Numbered from the stretch's first letter, positions 35,334 through 44,529 are shown. The stretch is 64,000 bases of DNA from Pseudomonadota bacterium (GCA_021805275.1 JAJZFQ010000005.1:1-64000); one strand, 5' to 3'. Notes: generated from the letters alone by a model not told the origin. Translations and numbers: made by a program.

Positions 35334-37364
35334 GTGAACGCCCCATCCCGTTACGACACGTTGTTTGAGCCGGTCCGCATCGGCCCCCTGACGGCGCGCA
35401 ATCGCTTCTTCCAGGTGCCGCACTGCACCGGCATGGGCGCCGCTCTGCCCCGGACGCTGAATGCGATGCGCGGGATGAAGGCCGAGGGCGGTTGGGCGGT
35501 GGTGTGCACCGAGTATTGTTCGATCCACCCGAGCTCCGACGATCAGCCCTATCCGTCTGCTGCGCTCTGGGACGACGGTGACCAGCACAATCTGGTCGCC
35601 ATGGCCGATGCCGTGCACGAACACGGCGCCCTCGCCGGAATCGAGTTGTGGCACGGCGGCAGCTACGTCTCGAACCTGGCCAGCCGGGTGCCGAGCATCG
35701 GGGTCCGCTCGATGCCGAGTCGCTGCGAGCCGATTCAATCGGCACGCATGGACCGGCGCGACATCCGGCGCTTCCGGCAGTGGCACCTGGAGGCGGTGCG
35801 GCGCGCCCGGGCCGCCGGCTTCGATGTGATCTACGTCTATCCGACGCACGGCTACCTGGTATCGGAGTTTCTCTCCCGGACGCTCAACGACCGCAGTGAC
35901 GAGTACGGCGGATCGCTCGAGAACCGCACCCGGCTGTTTCGCGAGCTGCTGGAGGAAGCCCGCTCGGCGGTCGGCGACCGGTGCGCGGTGGCGGCGCGGT
36001 TTTCCGCCGAGGGCCACGGCGAGGCGCACCTGAGCGGCGATGAGGCGCGGGACGTGCTCGGGATGGTCGGTCACCTGCCGGACCTGTGGGACGTGGTCGT
36101 TGCGGATTACTACGGCGAGGAGATGGCCAGCTCCAGATTCGTCAAGGAGGGTTCGCTCGAAGCCAAGGTTGCCTACGTGCGGACGCTCACCGGCAAGCCC
36201 GTCGTCAGCGTCGGACGGTTCACCTCGCCGGACAACATGGTGCGCCAGATCCGCAGCGGCATACTCGATTTCATCGGCGCCGCCCGACCCTCGATTGCCG
36301 ATCCGTTCCTGCCCAGCAAGATCCGCGAAGACCGCATCGAGGACATTCGCGAGTGCATCGGCTGCAATATCTGCTATGCGCACAATTACCGCGGCGCTGC
36401 GTTGCGCTGCACGCAAAACCCCACCATGGGCGAGGAATGGCGCAGCGGCTGGCACCCCGAGAAGATCCCCGCCGGCCGCGGCGGCTCCGTATTGATCGTG
36501 GGCGCCGGCCCCGCCGGGCTCGAGGCCGCCCACGTGCTCGCCAAGCGCGGCTACACGGTGACCGTGGCCGAAGCGGCCGGCGAGCCCGGCGGTCGTGTGA
36601 CGCTCGAGAGCCGTCTGCCCGGCCTCGCCGAATGGGCGCGCGTGCGCGACTATCGTCTGGGCCAGATACGGCGCCTGCCCGGCGTGTCGCTGTACCTCGG
36701 CAACCGGGTGTCTGCCCAGCATGTGCGTGATTTCCAGGCTGAGCATGTGCTCATCGCGACCGGTGCGCGCTGGCGTCGCAACGGCGTCGGACGGTGGCAC
36801 GCCGCGCCGCTCGCCCCGCTGCACACGCCGGCGGTGCTCACGCCCGATGACTTGATGGCCGGGGCCGAGCCCAGCGGGTCAGTCACGCTCTTCGACGACG
36901 ATCACTATTACATGGGGCCGGTTCTCGCCCTGCGGATGGCGCAGGCCGGGGCCCGCGTCACTTACGTCACCACCGAAGGTCGGGCGGGCGCCTGGAGCCA
37001 CTACACGGGAGAGCAGGACGCGACGCAGCGGCAGATGTTGGCGCTCGGCATCGAGATCATCGTCGACACCTGCGTAGCGGGATTCGACGGCGCGAGCGTC
37101 TCGCTGGAATGCATTTACACCGCCGCGGTGCGGGCCCACCCCGCCGAGACGCTGGTCCTGGTGACCTCGCGCGAGCCCGACGATGCCCTCTACCGCGAAC
37201 TGGTCGCGGACACCGAGGAATCCGCACCGCGCATCCAGCGCATCGGCGACTGCCTGCAGCCCGCCCTCATTGCCCACGCGGTGTACTCGGGACACAAAGC
37301 CGGCCGGGAACTCGATGCGCTCCCCGACCTGCCATCCCCGCGCCGCGACCGCGTGATCGTCTGA
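35334..37364 (+). CDS. Dimethylglycine/trimethylamine dehydrogenase-like flavoprotein (DgcA-like)
   Basis: 676 residues from GTG 35334; the longer open frame upstream runs through the opposite gene. An Old-Yellow-Enzyme TIM barrel (residues 1 to about 335, FMN) is followed by a 4Fe-4S site C341-x2-C344-x2-C347-x11-C359 (CIGCNIC...CTQNP), the trimethylamine dehydrogenase pattern, and then two nucleotide-fold domains (SVLIVGAGPAGLEAAHVLAKRG; SVTLFDDDHYYMGPVLALRMAQAG). Members demethylate trimethylamine, dimethylglycine (DgcA) or stachydrine. Next to betaine-forming genes, dimethylglycine to sarcosine is the best guess. A dedicated electron-transfer flavoprotein was not seen. Confidence 0.9.
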   Translation: MNAPSRYDTLFEPVRIGPLTARNRFFQVPHCTGMGAALPRTLNAMRGMKAEGGWAVVCTEYCSIHPSSDDQPYPSAALWDDGDQHNLVAMADAVHEHGALAGIELWHGGSYVSNLASRVPSIGVRSMPSRCEPIQSARMDRRDIRRFRQWHLEAVRRARAAGFDVIYVYPTHGYLVSEFLSRTLNDRSDEYGGSLENRTRLFRELLEEARSAVGDRCAVAARFSAEGHGEAHLSGDEARDVLGMVGHLPDLWDVVVADYYGEEMASSRFVKEGSLEAKVAYVRTLTGKPVVSVGRFTSPDNMVRQIRSGILDFIGAARPSIADPFLPSKIREDRIEDIRECIGCNICYAHNYRGAALRCTQNPTMGEEWRSGWHPEKIPAGRGGSVLIVGAGPAGLEAAHVLAKRGYTVTVAEAAGEPGGRVTLESRLPGLAEWARVRDYRLGQIRRLPGVSLYLGNRVSAQHVRDFQAEHVLIATGARWRRNGVGRWHAAPLAPLHTPAVLTPDDLMAGAEPSGSVTLFDDDHYYMGPVLALRMAQAGARVTYVTTEGRAGAWSHYTGEQDATQRQMLALGIEIIVDTCVAGFDGASVSLECIYTAAVRAHPAETLVLVTSREPDDALYRELVADTEESAPRIQRIGDCLQPALIAHAVYSGHKAGRELDALPDLPSPRRDRVIV

Positions 37365-37456
37365 ACCGAGCTTCCGCGCGTCGCCATGGCGCCGTCGCCT
37401 GCCGCGCCGCGAGGACAGACCCCGGGCCGAGGTCCATTCGGCACGCCCTGCGGCCG

Positions 37457-38602
37457 TCATGACTGCAGAATGATCGCCCCGTCTGCCTGCCAGCTGACGT
37501 AGACCTCGTCGTTCCAGTCGATCGCCCATTCCGAGGTGCGCCGCTCGTTCTGCGCCTGGACCGTCACCAGCTTGCCGCTCGGGATCTTGATCTGATAGGT
37601 CGACGTCTTACCCAGATAGCCGAGCTCCCAGACGACGCCCCGCAGGACGTTGACCCGCTCTCCTGTGGGGGGCTGCTTGCCGAGGCGGATCTTCTCCGGC
37701 CGCAGCGCCACCCAGACGCGCTGCCGCGGAGAGAATCGACCGACGTCATCCACCAGCAGCTCACCGCCCGTCTCGTTGCACTGGACCCGCACCAGACCGG
37801 TCTCGACGGCCGTCACCGTGCCCTCAAACAGATTTGTCGTACCGACGAAATCGGCAACAAAGCGGCTGTTCGGGAATTCGTAGATCTCCGAGGGCGTACC
37901 GACCTGCACAACCTTGCCGCGATCCATCACGGCAATGCGGCTCGACAGCGCCATGGCCTCGTCCTGATCGTGCGTGACCACGACGAAAGTGATGCCGACC
38001 TCGTGCTGCAGGTCCATCAGCTCGAACTGGGTCTTCTCGCGCAGCTTCTTATCGAGCGCTGAGAGCGGCTCGTCGAGCAGCAGCACCTTCGGTCGACGGA
38101 TAAGCGCGCGCGCCAGCGCCACGCGCTGGCGCTGTCCGCCGGAGAGCTGATGCGGCTTGCGCTGCGCCAGATGCGCAAGCTGCACCATCTCGAGCGCCTG
38201 CTCGATGCGCCGTTTGCGCTCCGCGCGATCGATGCGGAAGCGGCGGATGCCGTAGCCCACGTTGCTTTCCACGGTCATGTGCGGAAACAGCGCGTACGAC
38301 TGGAACATCATGTTGACGGGCCGCTCGTGCGGCGGCACGTCGCTCATCTCGACGCCGTCGATGCTGATGTGACCGCTCGTCTGGCGCTCGAATCCCGCGA
38401 GCGTGCGCAGCAGCGTGGTCTTGCCGCACCCGGATGAGCCGACCAGCGCGAACATCTCGCCCTGGTAGATGTTCAGACTGACGTTGTCGACGGCATTGAC
38501 CACGCCGAATGTCTTGCTCACCGCGTCGATGACGATCTGCGGCTTGGCGCTCGGATCCATCCACGGCCGACCGCTGTCCGCCTTCAGCCCGTTGTTCGTC
38601 AA
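37457..38602 (-). CDS. ABC importer ATPase, PotA/spermidine-putrescine type
   Basis: 381 residues from TTG 38602; ATG 38560 (MDPSAKPQIVIDAV) is an equally good start. Walker A GSSGCGKTT, Q-loop MMFQSYALFPHMTVESNVGYG, signature LSGGQRQRVALARAL, Walker B VLLLDEPLSALD and switch His VVTHDQDEAM. A TOBE-like regulatory domain fills the last 110 or so residues. PotA-type ATPases power uptake of polyamines and also of betaine-like or opine substrates. Its partner permeases and binding protein appear 9-13 kb away (47338-50234). It lies 81 bp after the GcvT-like gene on the same strand, so it is probably the last gene of that operon. Confidence 0.93.
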   Translation of the reverse strand: MTNNGLKADSGRPWMDPSAKPQIVIDAVSKTFGVVNAVDNVSLNIYQGEMFALVGSSGCGKTTLLRTLAGFERQTSGHISIDGVEMSDVPPHERPVNMMFQSYALFPHMTVESNVGYGIRRFRIDRAERKRRIEQALEMVQLAHLAQRKPHQLSGGQRQRVALARALIRRPKVLLLDEPLSALDKKLREKTQFELMDLQHEVGITFVVVTHDQDEAMALSSRIAVMDRGKVVQVGTPSEIYEFPNSRFVADFVGTTNLFEGTVTAVETGLVRVQCNETGGELLVDDVGRFSPRQRVWVALRPEKIRLGKQPPTGERVNVLRGVVWELGYLGKTSTYQIKIPSGKLVTVQAQNERRTSEWAIDWNDEVYVSWQADGAIILQS

Positions 38603-38683
38603 GATAGCGTCCCGTGGTGCTTTTCCGAACCAGTTCGCAGCGATCCAGGCTCGAGCATACTGCGGTTGAGTCCGGCGAATCGC

Positions 38684-39886
38684 TCAGAAATCCGCCGGCG
38701 GCGTCAACCGGCGCCGTTGCGGGGCAAAAAACGGCCGCTGAACCACCCGCGCCGGCACCATGCGACGCTCCCAGACCAGCTCCCGATTGATGTAAATCTC
38801 CGCCCACACCTGACGTCCGGCCTCAAAATGCGGTGTATCGAGCATGGCGAGGGCGATGTTGCGCTTGCAGGTGGGCGACCATGTCGCCGAGGTCACGCTG
38901 CCGATCTGGCGCCGCCCCTTGCCGTTCGCATAGAGCAGCGCGTTCTGCGCCGGCTTGTTGCCGGCCACATCAAGGCCGGCGAGCCGCCGCAAGGGACCGC
39001 GCTGCTGCTCGCGCAGCAGCGCCCGGCGCCCGGTGAAATGCCCCTTCCGGAAGTCGATGAGCCACTCGAGACCGAGCTCGAGCGGCGAGCGGGCCGTGCC
39101 GCTGCGCAGGGTGCGCACGCTCGACACGAACTCGACGTTCGGCAGCAGAAAGCCCGCCTCGAGCCGCGCGACATTGAGCGCGCGCGAACCGATCGGGCGG
39201 ATCGTGCGCACCCGCCCGGCCGCCATCAGCCCGTCCCAGAGCCGCTCGGCGTGCGCCGGCTCGACCCAGAGCTCGTAGCCCAGATCCCCTGTGAACCCAG
39301 TGCGCGAGACCATCAGCGACATCGACCCGAGCGTGAACGACCGGAACTCGAACGGCGCGAGCGCCTCGATGCCCTGCAGCCCAAGCGCCCGCAGTACCCA
39401 GCACGAACACGGTCCCTGCAGCGCCAGTGCCGCGATCCCGGCGGTGACCTCCTCGACGTGCACGTCGAAACCGATGCTCGAGTCGAGCAGCCAGTCGAGC
39501 TGATGCTCGGCCGTGCATAACCGATACTCGCTCGGGGCGAAGCGGAAAACGGTACCGTCGTCGATCAACTTGCCGTCATCGTCGCACCAGACCACATAGG
39601 CCACCCGACCCGCTCGCAGTTTGCCGATCGACCGCGTCACCAGCCGGTCGAGATAGCGCGTCGCATCGGGCCCGGCGATCCGGTACTTGACCATGGGTGT
39701 CAGGTCATAGAGCGAGGCGCCGTTGCGGATCGCGAAATACTCCTGTTCCATCGTCGTGAAGACATCGACGGTGCTGTATCCGGACCACGGGATGAAGCTG
39801 TCGATCTGGCTGAAGGCGCGCATCCGCTCGTGGAATGGGGTGCGCAGCAACGGCTGGCGGAAATGCGGTTCGCTCTCGTGCCGCAT
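38684..39886 (-). CDS. GcvT-family aminomethyltransferase-like protein
   Basis: 400 residues. GcvT fold: EYFAIRNGASLYDLTPMVKYRIAGPDATRYLDRLVTR, VWCDDDGKLIDDGTVFRFAP, LALQGP, SRTGFTGDLGYELWVEP with the folate-site region, a NVARLEAGFLLPNVEF segment, and the C-terminal barrel with GSVTSATWSPTCKRNIALAML. GcvT relatives transfer one-carbon groups from N- or S-methyl compounds to tetrahydrofolate (glycine cleavage, DmdA, dimethylglycine and sarcosine oxidases). It is the last but one gene of the aminotransferase/flavoprotein operon, one base after the preceding stop. A role in capturing a methyl-derived C1 unit on folate is likely; the donor is unknown. Confidence 0.88.
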   Translation of the reverse strand: MRHESEPHFRQPLLRTPFHERMRAFSQIDSFIPWSGYSTVDVFTTMEQEYFAIRNGASLYDLTPMVKYRIAGPDATRYLDRLVTRSIGKLRAGRVAYVVWCDDDGKLIDDGTVFRFAPSEYRLCTAEHQLDWLLDSSIGFDVHVEEVTAGIAALALQGPCSCWVLRALGLQGIEALAPFEFRSFTLGSMSLMVSRTGFTGDLGYELWVEPAHAERLWDGLMAAGRVRTIRPIGSRALNVARLEAGFLLPNVEFVSSVRTLRSGTARSPLELGLEWLIDFRKGHFTGRRALLREQQRGPLRRLAGLDVAGNKPAQNALLYANGKGRRQIGSVTSATWSPTCKRNIALAMLDTPHFEAGRQVWAEIYINRELVWERRMVPARVVQRPFFAPQRRRLTPPADF

Positions 39887-39887
39887 C

Positions 39888-41450
39888 TCAGCGGGCCTCC
39901 CTCAGCACCTGCCGCGCGGCGTTGCGCCCGGCAAGTCCCATCACGCCCCCGCCCGGGTGACAGCCCGCCCCGCACAGGAACAGTCCCGGCAGCGGCGAGC
40001 CGTATTGGGCGGCGCCGACCACCGGACGCATCATGAGAAACTGATCGAGTGCAAGCTCCACGTGATGCCAGCTCCCGCCGCTGATGCGCAACTGCACCTC
40101 CAGGTCGCGCGGGGTGAGCAGTTCAGTGGCACTGACGGCGGCGCGCAGCCCCGGCGCGTGCTGCTCCAGCGTCGCGAGAATCAGCTCCGCGAAGCGCTCG
40201 CGCTGCCCGTCCCAACCACCCCGCAGCTGATAGGGCGCGTACTGCACGATGGCCGAGAGCACATGCTTGCCGGCCGGCGCGAGCTGGCTGTCGCTGCTCG
40301 TCGGCACGACGACTTCCAGCACCGGGCGCGCGGAGAATTCACCATATTTGGCATGGTTGAAGGCCCGCTCGATCGCATCGGCCGACGGTGCGATCACGAG
40401 CCGTCCGCGCGGCACGCCGTCGACGCCGGTAAAACTCGGCGCTCTGTCGAGCGCCGCGTGGAACTTCGCTGTCATCCCCTGGGTGCGCAGGTGCGCAACG
40501 CGGCGCACGAACCCCGCATCCAGATGCTGCGGACCGAGCAGCTTCAGGAAAGTCGTGCGCGGATCGGCGCTCGAGATCACGCAGTCCGCCTCGATCTGCT
40601 CGCCCGAGTCGAGCTGCACCCCGACCGCGCGGTCGTCGGCCACCATGATCCGCGCCACCGGCGCTGCCGTGCGCACCGTCGCGCCCGAGGCGCTCGCGGC
40701 GCTCTCGATCGCCTCGCAGAGCGCCCCGACACCGCCCGAAGGCAGCGCGAGCCCACCGCCGGCGGCGCTCTCGGCGGCCATCCGGTACAGCAGCGTGAAC
40801 ACCGTGCCCGGCGAGCGGGGGCCGTAATTGGTGCCCAGCACCGCATCGAACGCGAGGGCACCCTTGAGCAACGGACTGTGAAAGTGCTCGTTGAGCAGAT
40901 CGTGAACGCACATGCCGGCGATCCGCAGCAGCTCACGCAGGTCGCGCCGCCCGAGCAGTCGCACCTTGGCCCCGAGGCGCAGCAGCCTCAGCCGGTCGCG
41001 CCAGTCGCCGCCACCCAGTCGCGGCGGAACCGTCTCGAGCAGCGGCTGCAGGGCGGCAGCGAGCCGTCCCATGCGCCCGAGGAACTCCGCCAGCGCCTGT
41101 GCATCGGCCCCGCTGAGTCCGCCGGCAACGCCCGTGGCAGCCGCCTCGATGCGCAGCGCGGCACCGCCCGGCGCCAACGCATAGGTGGGCATGCGCTCGG
41201 CGGCCATAGTCAGCCCGTGACGGGCGAGGCGGAGCTCATTGACGAGTTGCCGTGGCATCAGGTGCAGCAGGTGCGCACCGGGGCAAGCCCGGAAACCGGG
41301 CGCGAACTCCCGCGTCGCCGCCGCGCCTCCCACGTGCTCGGCGGCCTCGAGTACCAGCACGGATCTTCCGGCGTGTGCCAAGTACGCCGCGCAGACCAGC
41401 CCGTTGTGGCCAGCGCCGATGACGATCGCGTCGTAACACGAGCCGCTCAT
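39888..41450 (-). CDS. FAD-dependent oxidoreductase, phytoene-desaturase/PYROXD2-like (1)
   Basis: 520 residues from ATG 41450, which overlaps the previous stop (ATGA). FAD fold YDAIVIGAGHNGLVCAAYLAHAGRSVLVLE, GGAAATREFAPGFRACPGAHLL, and the end PLPGLFLCGAGCHPGGGVMGLAGRNAARQVL; the middle has SADPRTTFLKLLGPQHL. PYROXD2-like proteins are flavin oxidoreductases related to carotenoid desaturases and amine oxidases; few have known substrates. The neighbour at 41447-43081 is a paralogue, so the operon has a tandem pair. With an aminotransferase upstream and a GcvT-like protein downstream, oxidation of an amine or N-methyl substrate is a reasonable guess. Confidence 0.85.
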   Translation of the reverse strand: MSGSCYDAIVIGAGHNGLVCAAYLAHAGRSVLVLEAAEHVGGAAATREFAPGFRACPGAHLLHLMPRQLVNELRLARHGLTMAAERMPTYALAPGGAALRIEAAATGVAGGLSGADAQALAEFLGRMGRLAAALQPLLETVPPRLGGGDWRDRLRLLRLGAKVRLLGRRDLRELLRIAGMCVHDLLNEHFHSPLLKGALAFDAVLGTNYGPRSPGTVFTLLYRMAAESAAGGGLALPSGGVGALCEAIESAASASGATVRTAAPVARIMVADDRAVGVQLDSGEQIEADCVISSADPRTTFLKLLGPQHLDAGFVRRVAHLRTQGMTAKFHAALDRAPSFTGVDGVPRGRLVIAPSADAIERAFNHAKYGEFSARPVLEVVVPTSSDSQLAPAGKHVLSAIVQYAPYQLRGGWDGQRERFAELILATLEQHAPGLRAAVSATELLTPRDLEVQLRISGGSWHHVELALDQFLMMRPVVGAAQYGSPLPGLFLCGAGCHPGGGVMGLAGRNAARQVLREAR

Positions 41451-43081
41451 CGGCGCAGGTCTGCGAGTATCGCGCTCGCGGCGTTCGCACCCGGTGCGCC
41501 CATCACGCCACCGCCCGGATGGGTGCTCGATCCGCACATATACAGGCCGCGCACGGGCGAGCGGTACCGGGCGTAGCCCGGGATGGGACGATTGAAGAAC
41601 AGCTGGTCGAACGTCAGCTCGCCCTGGAAGATGTTGCCCTCGGTGAGCCCCACTTCCTGCTCAAGCTCCCAGGGTGTGCGGATCTCGGCGTGCAGGATCA
41701 GATCCTTGAAGTTCGGACTATGCGCGGCGATGGCATCGATGACGGTCCTGCCGAAGCCCGTGCGCCGCTCCTCCGTCCATGGTCCGTCGGCGAGCTCGTA
41801 GGGGCAGTACTGCACGAACACCGACATGTAGTGCTTGCCCGGCGGCGCCATGGTCGGATCGATCTGCGTCGGGATCAGCATGTCGACGTACGGCCGCTGC
41901 GACCAGCGTCCTTCTTTCCAGTCGTCGTACGCCCGCTCAAGCATCTCGATGGTGTCGGTAATGTGCATGTCGCCGCGCGTGCACGGCGAGCCGGCCGGGA
42001 TGGCGGGGAAGCTCGGCAGAGCGTCGAGGGCGATGTTGAGCTTGCCGGAGGAGCCGCGGATCTTGAACTTGCGCACCTGGCCGAGGAACTCATCGGGCAG
42101 ATCCGCCGGATCCATCGACTCGAGAAACGTGCGGCGCACATCGAGGTTCGACACAACGACCTGGGCCCGAATCTCCTCGCCGCTCGCCAGCACCACACCG
42201 GCCGCGCGGCCGTTGTGCGTCAAGATGCGTTGCACGGCCGCCTCGCTGCGGATCTGCCCGCCCGCGGCATGCAATGCCGCACCGAGCGACTGTGTGATCG
42301 CGCCCATGCCGCCGCGCGCGAACCCCCAGGCGCCCACGGTGCCGTCGATGCTGCCCATGTAGTGATGCAGCAGCACGTAGGCGGTTCCGGGCGAGCGTGG
42401 ACCGAGCGCCGTACCAATGATCGAGCTGCCGGCCAGATGGGCCTTGACGATCTCGCTCTCGAAGTACTCATCGAGCAGGTCGGCGCAGCTGAGGGCGAAC
42501 AGGCGCATGGTGTCGTACATGCGCTCCTCGCCGAGGCCGTAGAGATGCCGGCCGAAGTCGAGCAGCTCGCGGATGCCGCCTGGCGTCAGGGTGGCCGGAT
42601 CCGGAGGAGCGCGCAGCAGCAGCGGCTTGATGAACCGGCAGTGGCGCAACATGTCGCGCACGAACCGGTCGTAGGCCTCGGCATCCTTGTGCGAGTGTCG
42701 CGCGATCTCGCGCCGCAGCGCATCGTGGTTGTCGTAGAGCGCCAGATGCCCGCCGTCGCGCATGAACGTGCAGCCGCCCTCGTAGGGGATGATCTGCAGG
42801 CCGTGCGCGGGCAGGTCCAGCGAACGGATGATCTCGGTGCGCAGCAGACTGCACACGTACGAGCAATTAGAGTACTTGAAGCCGCTGTACAGTTCCCGGC
42901 TGACCGCCGCGCCACCGATGTACGGATTGCGCTCGAGCACCAGCACGTTCAGGCCGGCGCGGGCCAGGTAACAGGCTGCCACCAGCCCGTTGTGCCCGGC
43001 GCCCACCACGATGACGTCATGCGGCTCCCGCCGGGGCGAGCGCCACGCCATCCCTGAGGCGGGCGCCGAGCTATCGCTCAT
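41447..43081 (-). CDS. FAD-dependent oxidoreductase, phytoene-desaturase/PYROXD2-like (2)
   Basis: 544 residues from ATG 43081, which overlaps the aminotransferase stop (ATGA); the open frame to 43606 is antisense noise. FAD fold HDVIVVGAGHNGLVAACYLARAGLNVLVLE, then PYIGGAAVSRELYSGFKYSNCSYV, LGPRSPGTAYVLLHHYMGSIDG, WGFARGGMGAITQSL, VVSNLDVRRTFLESM, and the closing YRSPVRGLYMCGSSTHPGGGVMGAPGANAA. It has the same organisation as the next gene (39888-41450), from which it differs clearly, so the duplication is old or the two were recruited together. The two flavoproteins could form a heteromer. Substrate unknown. Confidence 0.85.
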   Translation of the reverse strand: MSDSSAPASGMAWRSPRREPHDVIVVGAGHNGLVAACYLARAGLNVLVLERNPYIGGAAVSRELYSGFKYSNCSYVCSLLRTEIIRSLDLPAHGLQIIPYEGGCTFMRDGGHLALYDNHDALRREIARHSHKDAEAYDRFVRDMLRHCRFIKPLLLRAPPDPATLTPGGIRELLDFGRHLYGLGEERMYDTMRLFALSCADLLDEYFESEIVKAHLAGSSIIGTALGPRSPGTAYVLLHHYMGSIDGTVGAWGFARGGMGAITQSLGAALHAAGGQIRSEAAVQRILTHNGRAAGVVLASGEEIRAQVVVSNLDVRRTFLESMDPADLPDEFLGQVRKFKIRGSSGKLNIALDALPSFPAIPAGSPCTRGDMHITDTIEMLERAYDDWKEGRWSQRPYVDMLIPTQIDPTMAPPGKHYMSVFVQYCPYELADGPWTEERRTGFGRTVIDAIAAHSPNFKDLILHAEIRTPWELEQEVGLTEGNIFQGELTFDQLFFNRPIPGYARYRSPVRGLYMCGSSTHPGGGVMGAPGANAASAILADLRR

Positions 43082-44406
43082 GCTTTGGCCTGGCGGGATC
43101 GGTTCTGCGCATCCAGGGTGGCATCGACGGCCTTCTCGAAGGCCGTCAATGTGTGCGTCAGGCACGATTGGTCGTGCGCCGCACACACGAACCACGGCTC
43201 GCGCGAATCCGGTTCGCACAGCACGCGCTCGTCGTGCAGTACTTTGGCGACCGCATCGTAGAAGCTGTAGTCGCTGCCCTTCCAGTCGCGGTACGTGCGC
43301 GGCGGGTCCTGCGCGAAGTACAGGCCGCTCATCGAAGGATGACCGACGAAGCTGTGCGCAATTCCGCGGGCGCGCAACACGGCGCTCAGGCCCTGACGCA
43401 GCGCGGTGCCGTACTCGGCAATCCGTTCGAGCGCGTCGGTCTCGTCGAGAATCTGCAGCGTCCGCTCCGCGGCCGCCAGCGAAACCGAGTGGGCCGTGTA
43501 GGTGCCACCGTGCGCCACACCACGCCCGATCTTGCGCATGATCTCCTCGCGCCCGGCCAGCACCGAGATCGGATAGCCGTTGGCGAGCGCCTTGGCAAAC
43601 GTGCACAGGTCGGCCCGCACGCCGTAGAGTTCCTGCGCACCGCCGCGCGCAACGCGGAATCCGGTCTTCACCTCGTCGATCAGCAGCAATACACCGTAGC
43701 GGTCACACAGCTCGCGCGCGGCGCGCATGTAGAGCGGGTCGGCCGCGATCCCGAGGCAGTTGCCCATGATGGGCTCGATCAGCAGGCAGGCAATTCTGCC
43801 GGCGTAACGCTTGAAGACGTCCTCGAGCTGGTTGGCATCGTTCGCCTGCACGAAATGCGCGAAGCTGCGGGTGCTGAGCGGTACGCCCTGGCTGTACGGA
43901 TAGACCTCCGGATCGCCGACCTGCGACCACTTGTCCATGGGCGTGTACCACATGGCCGCGTCGAACAGCCCGTGATAGCTGCCCTCGAGGATCACGTAAT
44001 CGTCCTTGCCGGTGTAAGCGCGGGCCAGGCGCAGCGCGGCCATCACCGCCTCGGTCCCCGAGTTGGAGAAGCGCACGAGCTCGGCAGCGGGCACCATCTT
44101 GGCGATGCGTTCGGCGACCCGGTACTCGCGCTCAGTGGACAGCGCGAACACCCCGCCAACCTCTATCCCCTCGCGCGCCGCATCGTCCACACGCGGATCG
44201 GCGTAGCCGAGAATCGCCGGACCGTAGCCGAGACGGTAATCGACGTACTCGTTGTCGTCGATGTCGACGATGCGTCCGCCGCGGCCGCGCTTGATGTAGA
44301 TCGTGCGCTCCTCGCCCCAGAAGCGGAAATTCGAGGCGACGCCCAGCGGCAGTCGCCTCAGGGCCCGGCGGTAGTGGGCATGGCTCTTATCGAGGACTCG
44401 GGACAT
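43078..44406 (-). CDS. Class III (glutamate-1-semialdehyde-like) PLP aminotransferase
   Basis: 442 residues; ATG 44406 has AAGGAGAG upstream. GSA-aminotransferase-like fold: DIDDNEYVDYRLGYGPAILGYADPRV, VRFSNSGTEAVMAALRLARAYTGKDDYVILEGSYHG, LLIEPIMGN, LLLIDEVKTGFRVARGGAQELYG and the PLP Lys in CTFAKALANGYPISVLAG. It does not replace the heme-pathway HemL, which has other conserved residues and context. It heads an operon with two flavoproteins, a GcvT-like protein and perhaps the ABC ATPase. It probably transaminates an omega-amino or beta-amino acid made or used in quaternary-amine breakdown. The divergent promoter faces the Rieske gene. Confidence 0.88.
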   Translation of the reverse strand: MSRVLDKSHAHYRRALRRLPLGVASNFRFWGEERTIYIKRGRGGRIVDIDDNEYVDYRLGYGPAILGYADPRVDDAAREGIEVGGVFALSTEREYRVAERIAKMVPAAELVRFSNSGTEAVMAALRLARAYTGKDDYVILEGSYHGLFDAAMWYTPMDKWSQVGDPEVYPYSQGVPLSTRSFAHFVQANDANQLEDVFKRYAGRIACLLIEPIMGNCLGIAADPLYMRAARELCDRYGVLLLIDEVKTGFRVARGGAQELYGVRADLCTFAKALANGYPISVLAGREEIMRKIGRGVAHGGTYTAHSVSLAAAERTLQILDETDALERIAEYGTALRQGLSAVLRARGIAHSFVGHPSMSGLYFAQDPPRTYRDWKGSDYSFYDAVAKVLHDERVLCEPDSREPWFVCAAHDQSCLTHTLTAFEKAVDATLDAQNRSRQAKA

Positions 44407-44461
44407 ACGCACTCTCCTTCGCCCGTGGTGCTCGCACGGTAGCACCGGCCCCGCAGGCTGT

Positions 44462-44516
44462 CTATATGATTATATAGTTTTATGAGCTACAATTATAGAC
44501 TCATATAATTTATGAG
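44462..44516. promoter_or_regulatory. Operator cluster between the aminotransferase operon and the Rieske gene
   Basis: Several dyads are packed in an AT-rich divergent gap: CTATAT-gatt-ATATAG (44462-44477, perfect arms); CTACAATTATAG (44487-44498, near-palindrome); and CTCATA-taatt-TATGAG (44500-44516, perfect arms), with TATGAG also at 44481-44486. The last dyad covers the ATG at 44512. The first matches sites before the DgcA/MttB-like pair (35214-35260). These are likely targets of one or both TetR-family regulators in the cluster. Confidence 0.55.
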
Positions 44517-44529
44517 TTCGAGGCTTCCC

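Noticed and set aside
35169..36824. Possible 550-residue N-terminal extension of the MttB-like protein
   Set aside because: The frame is open, but it is antisense to the DgcA-like gene and crosses the AT-rich promoter region; the MttB homology begins after ATG 35168.
41519..43057. 512-codon plus-strand frame, and the frames at 30606-32099 and 10253-11566
   Set aside because: Antisense shadows of the PYROXD2-like, cdhA and proA genes.
43078..44406. HemL, glutamate-1-semialdehyde mutase of heme synthesis
   Set aside because: The family is the same, but the operon context (flavoproteins, GcvT) and several motif differences favour a catabolic aminotransferase.
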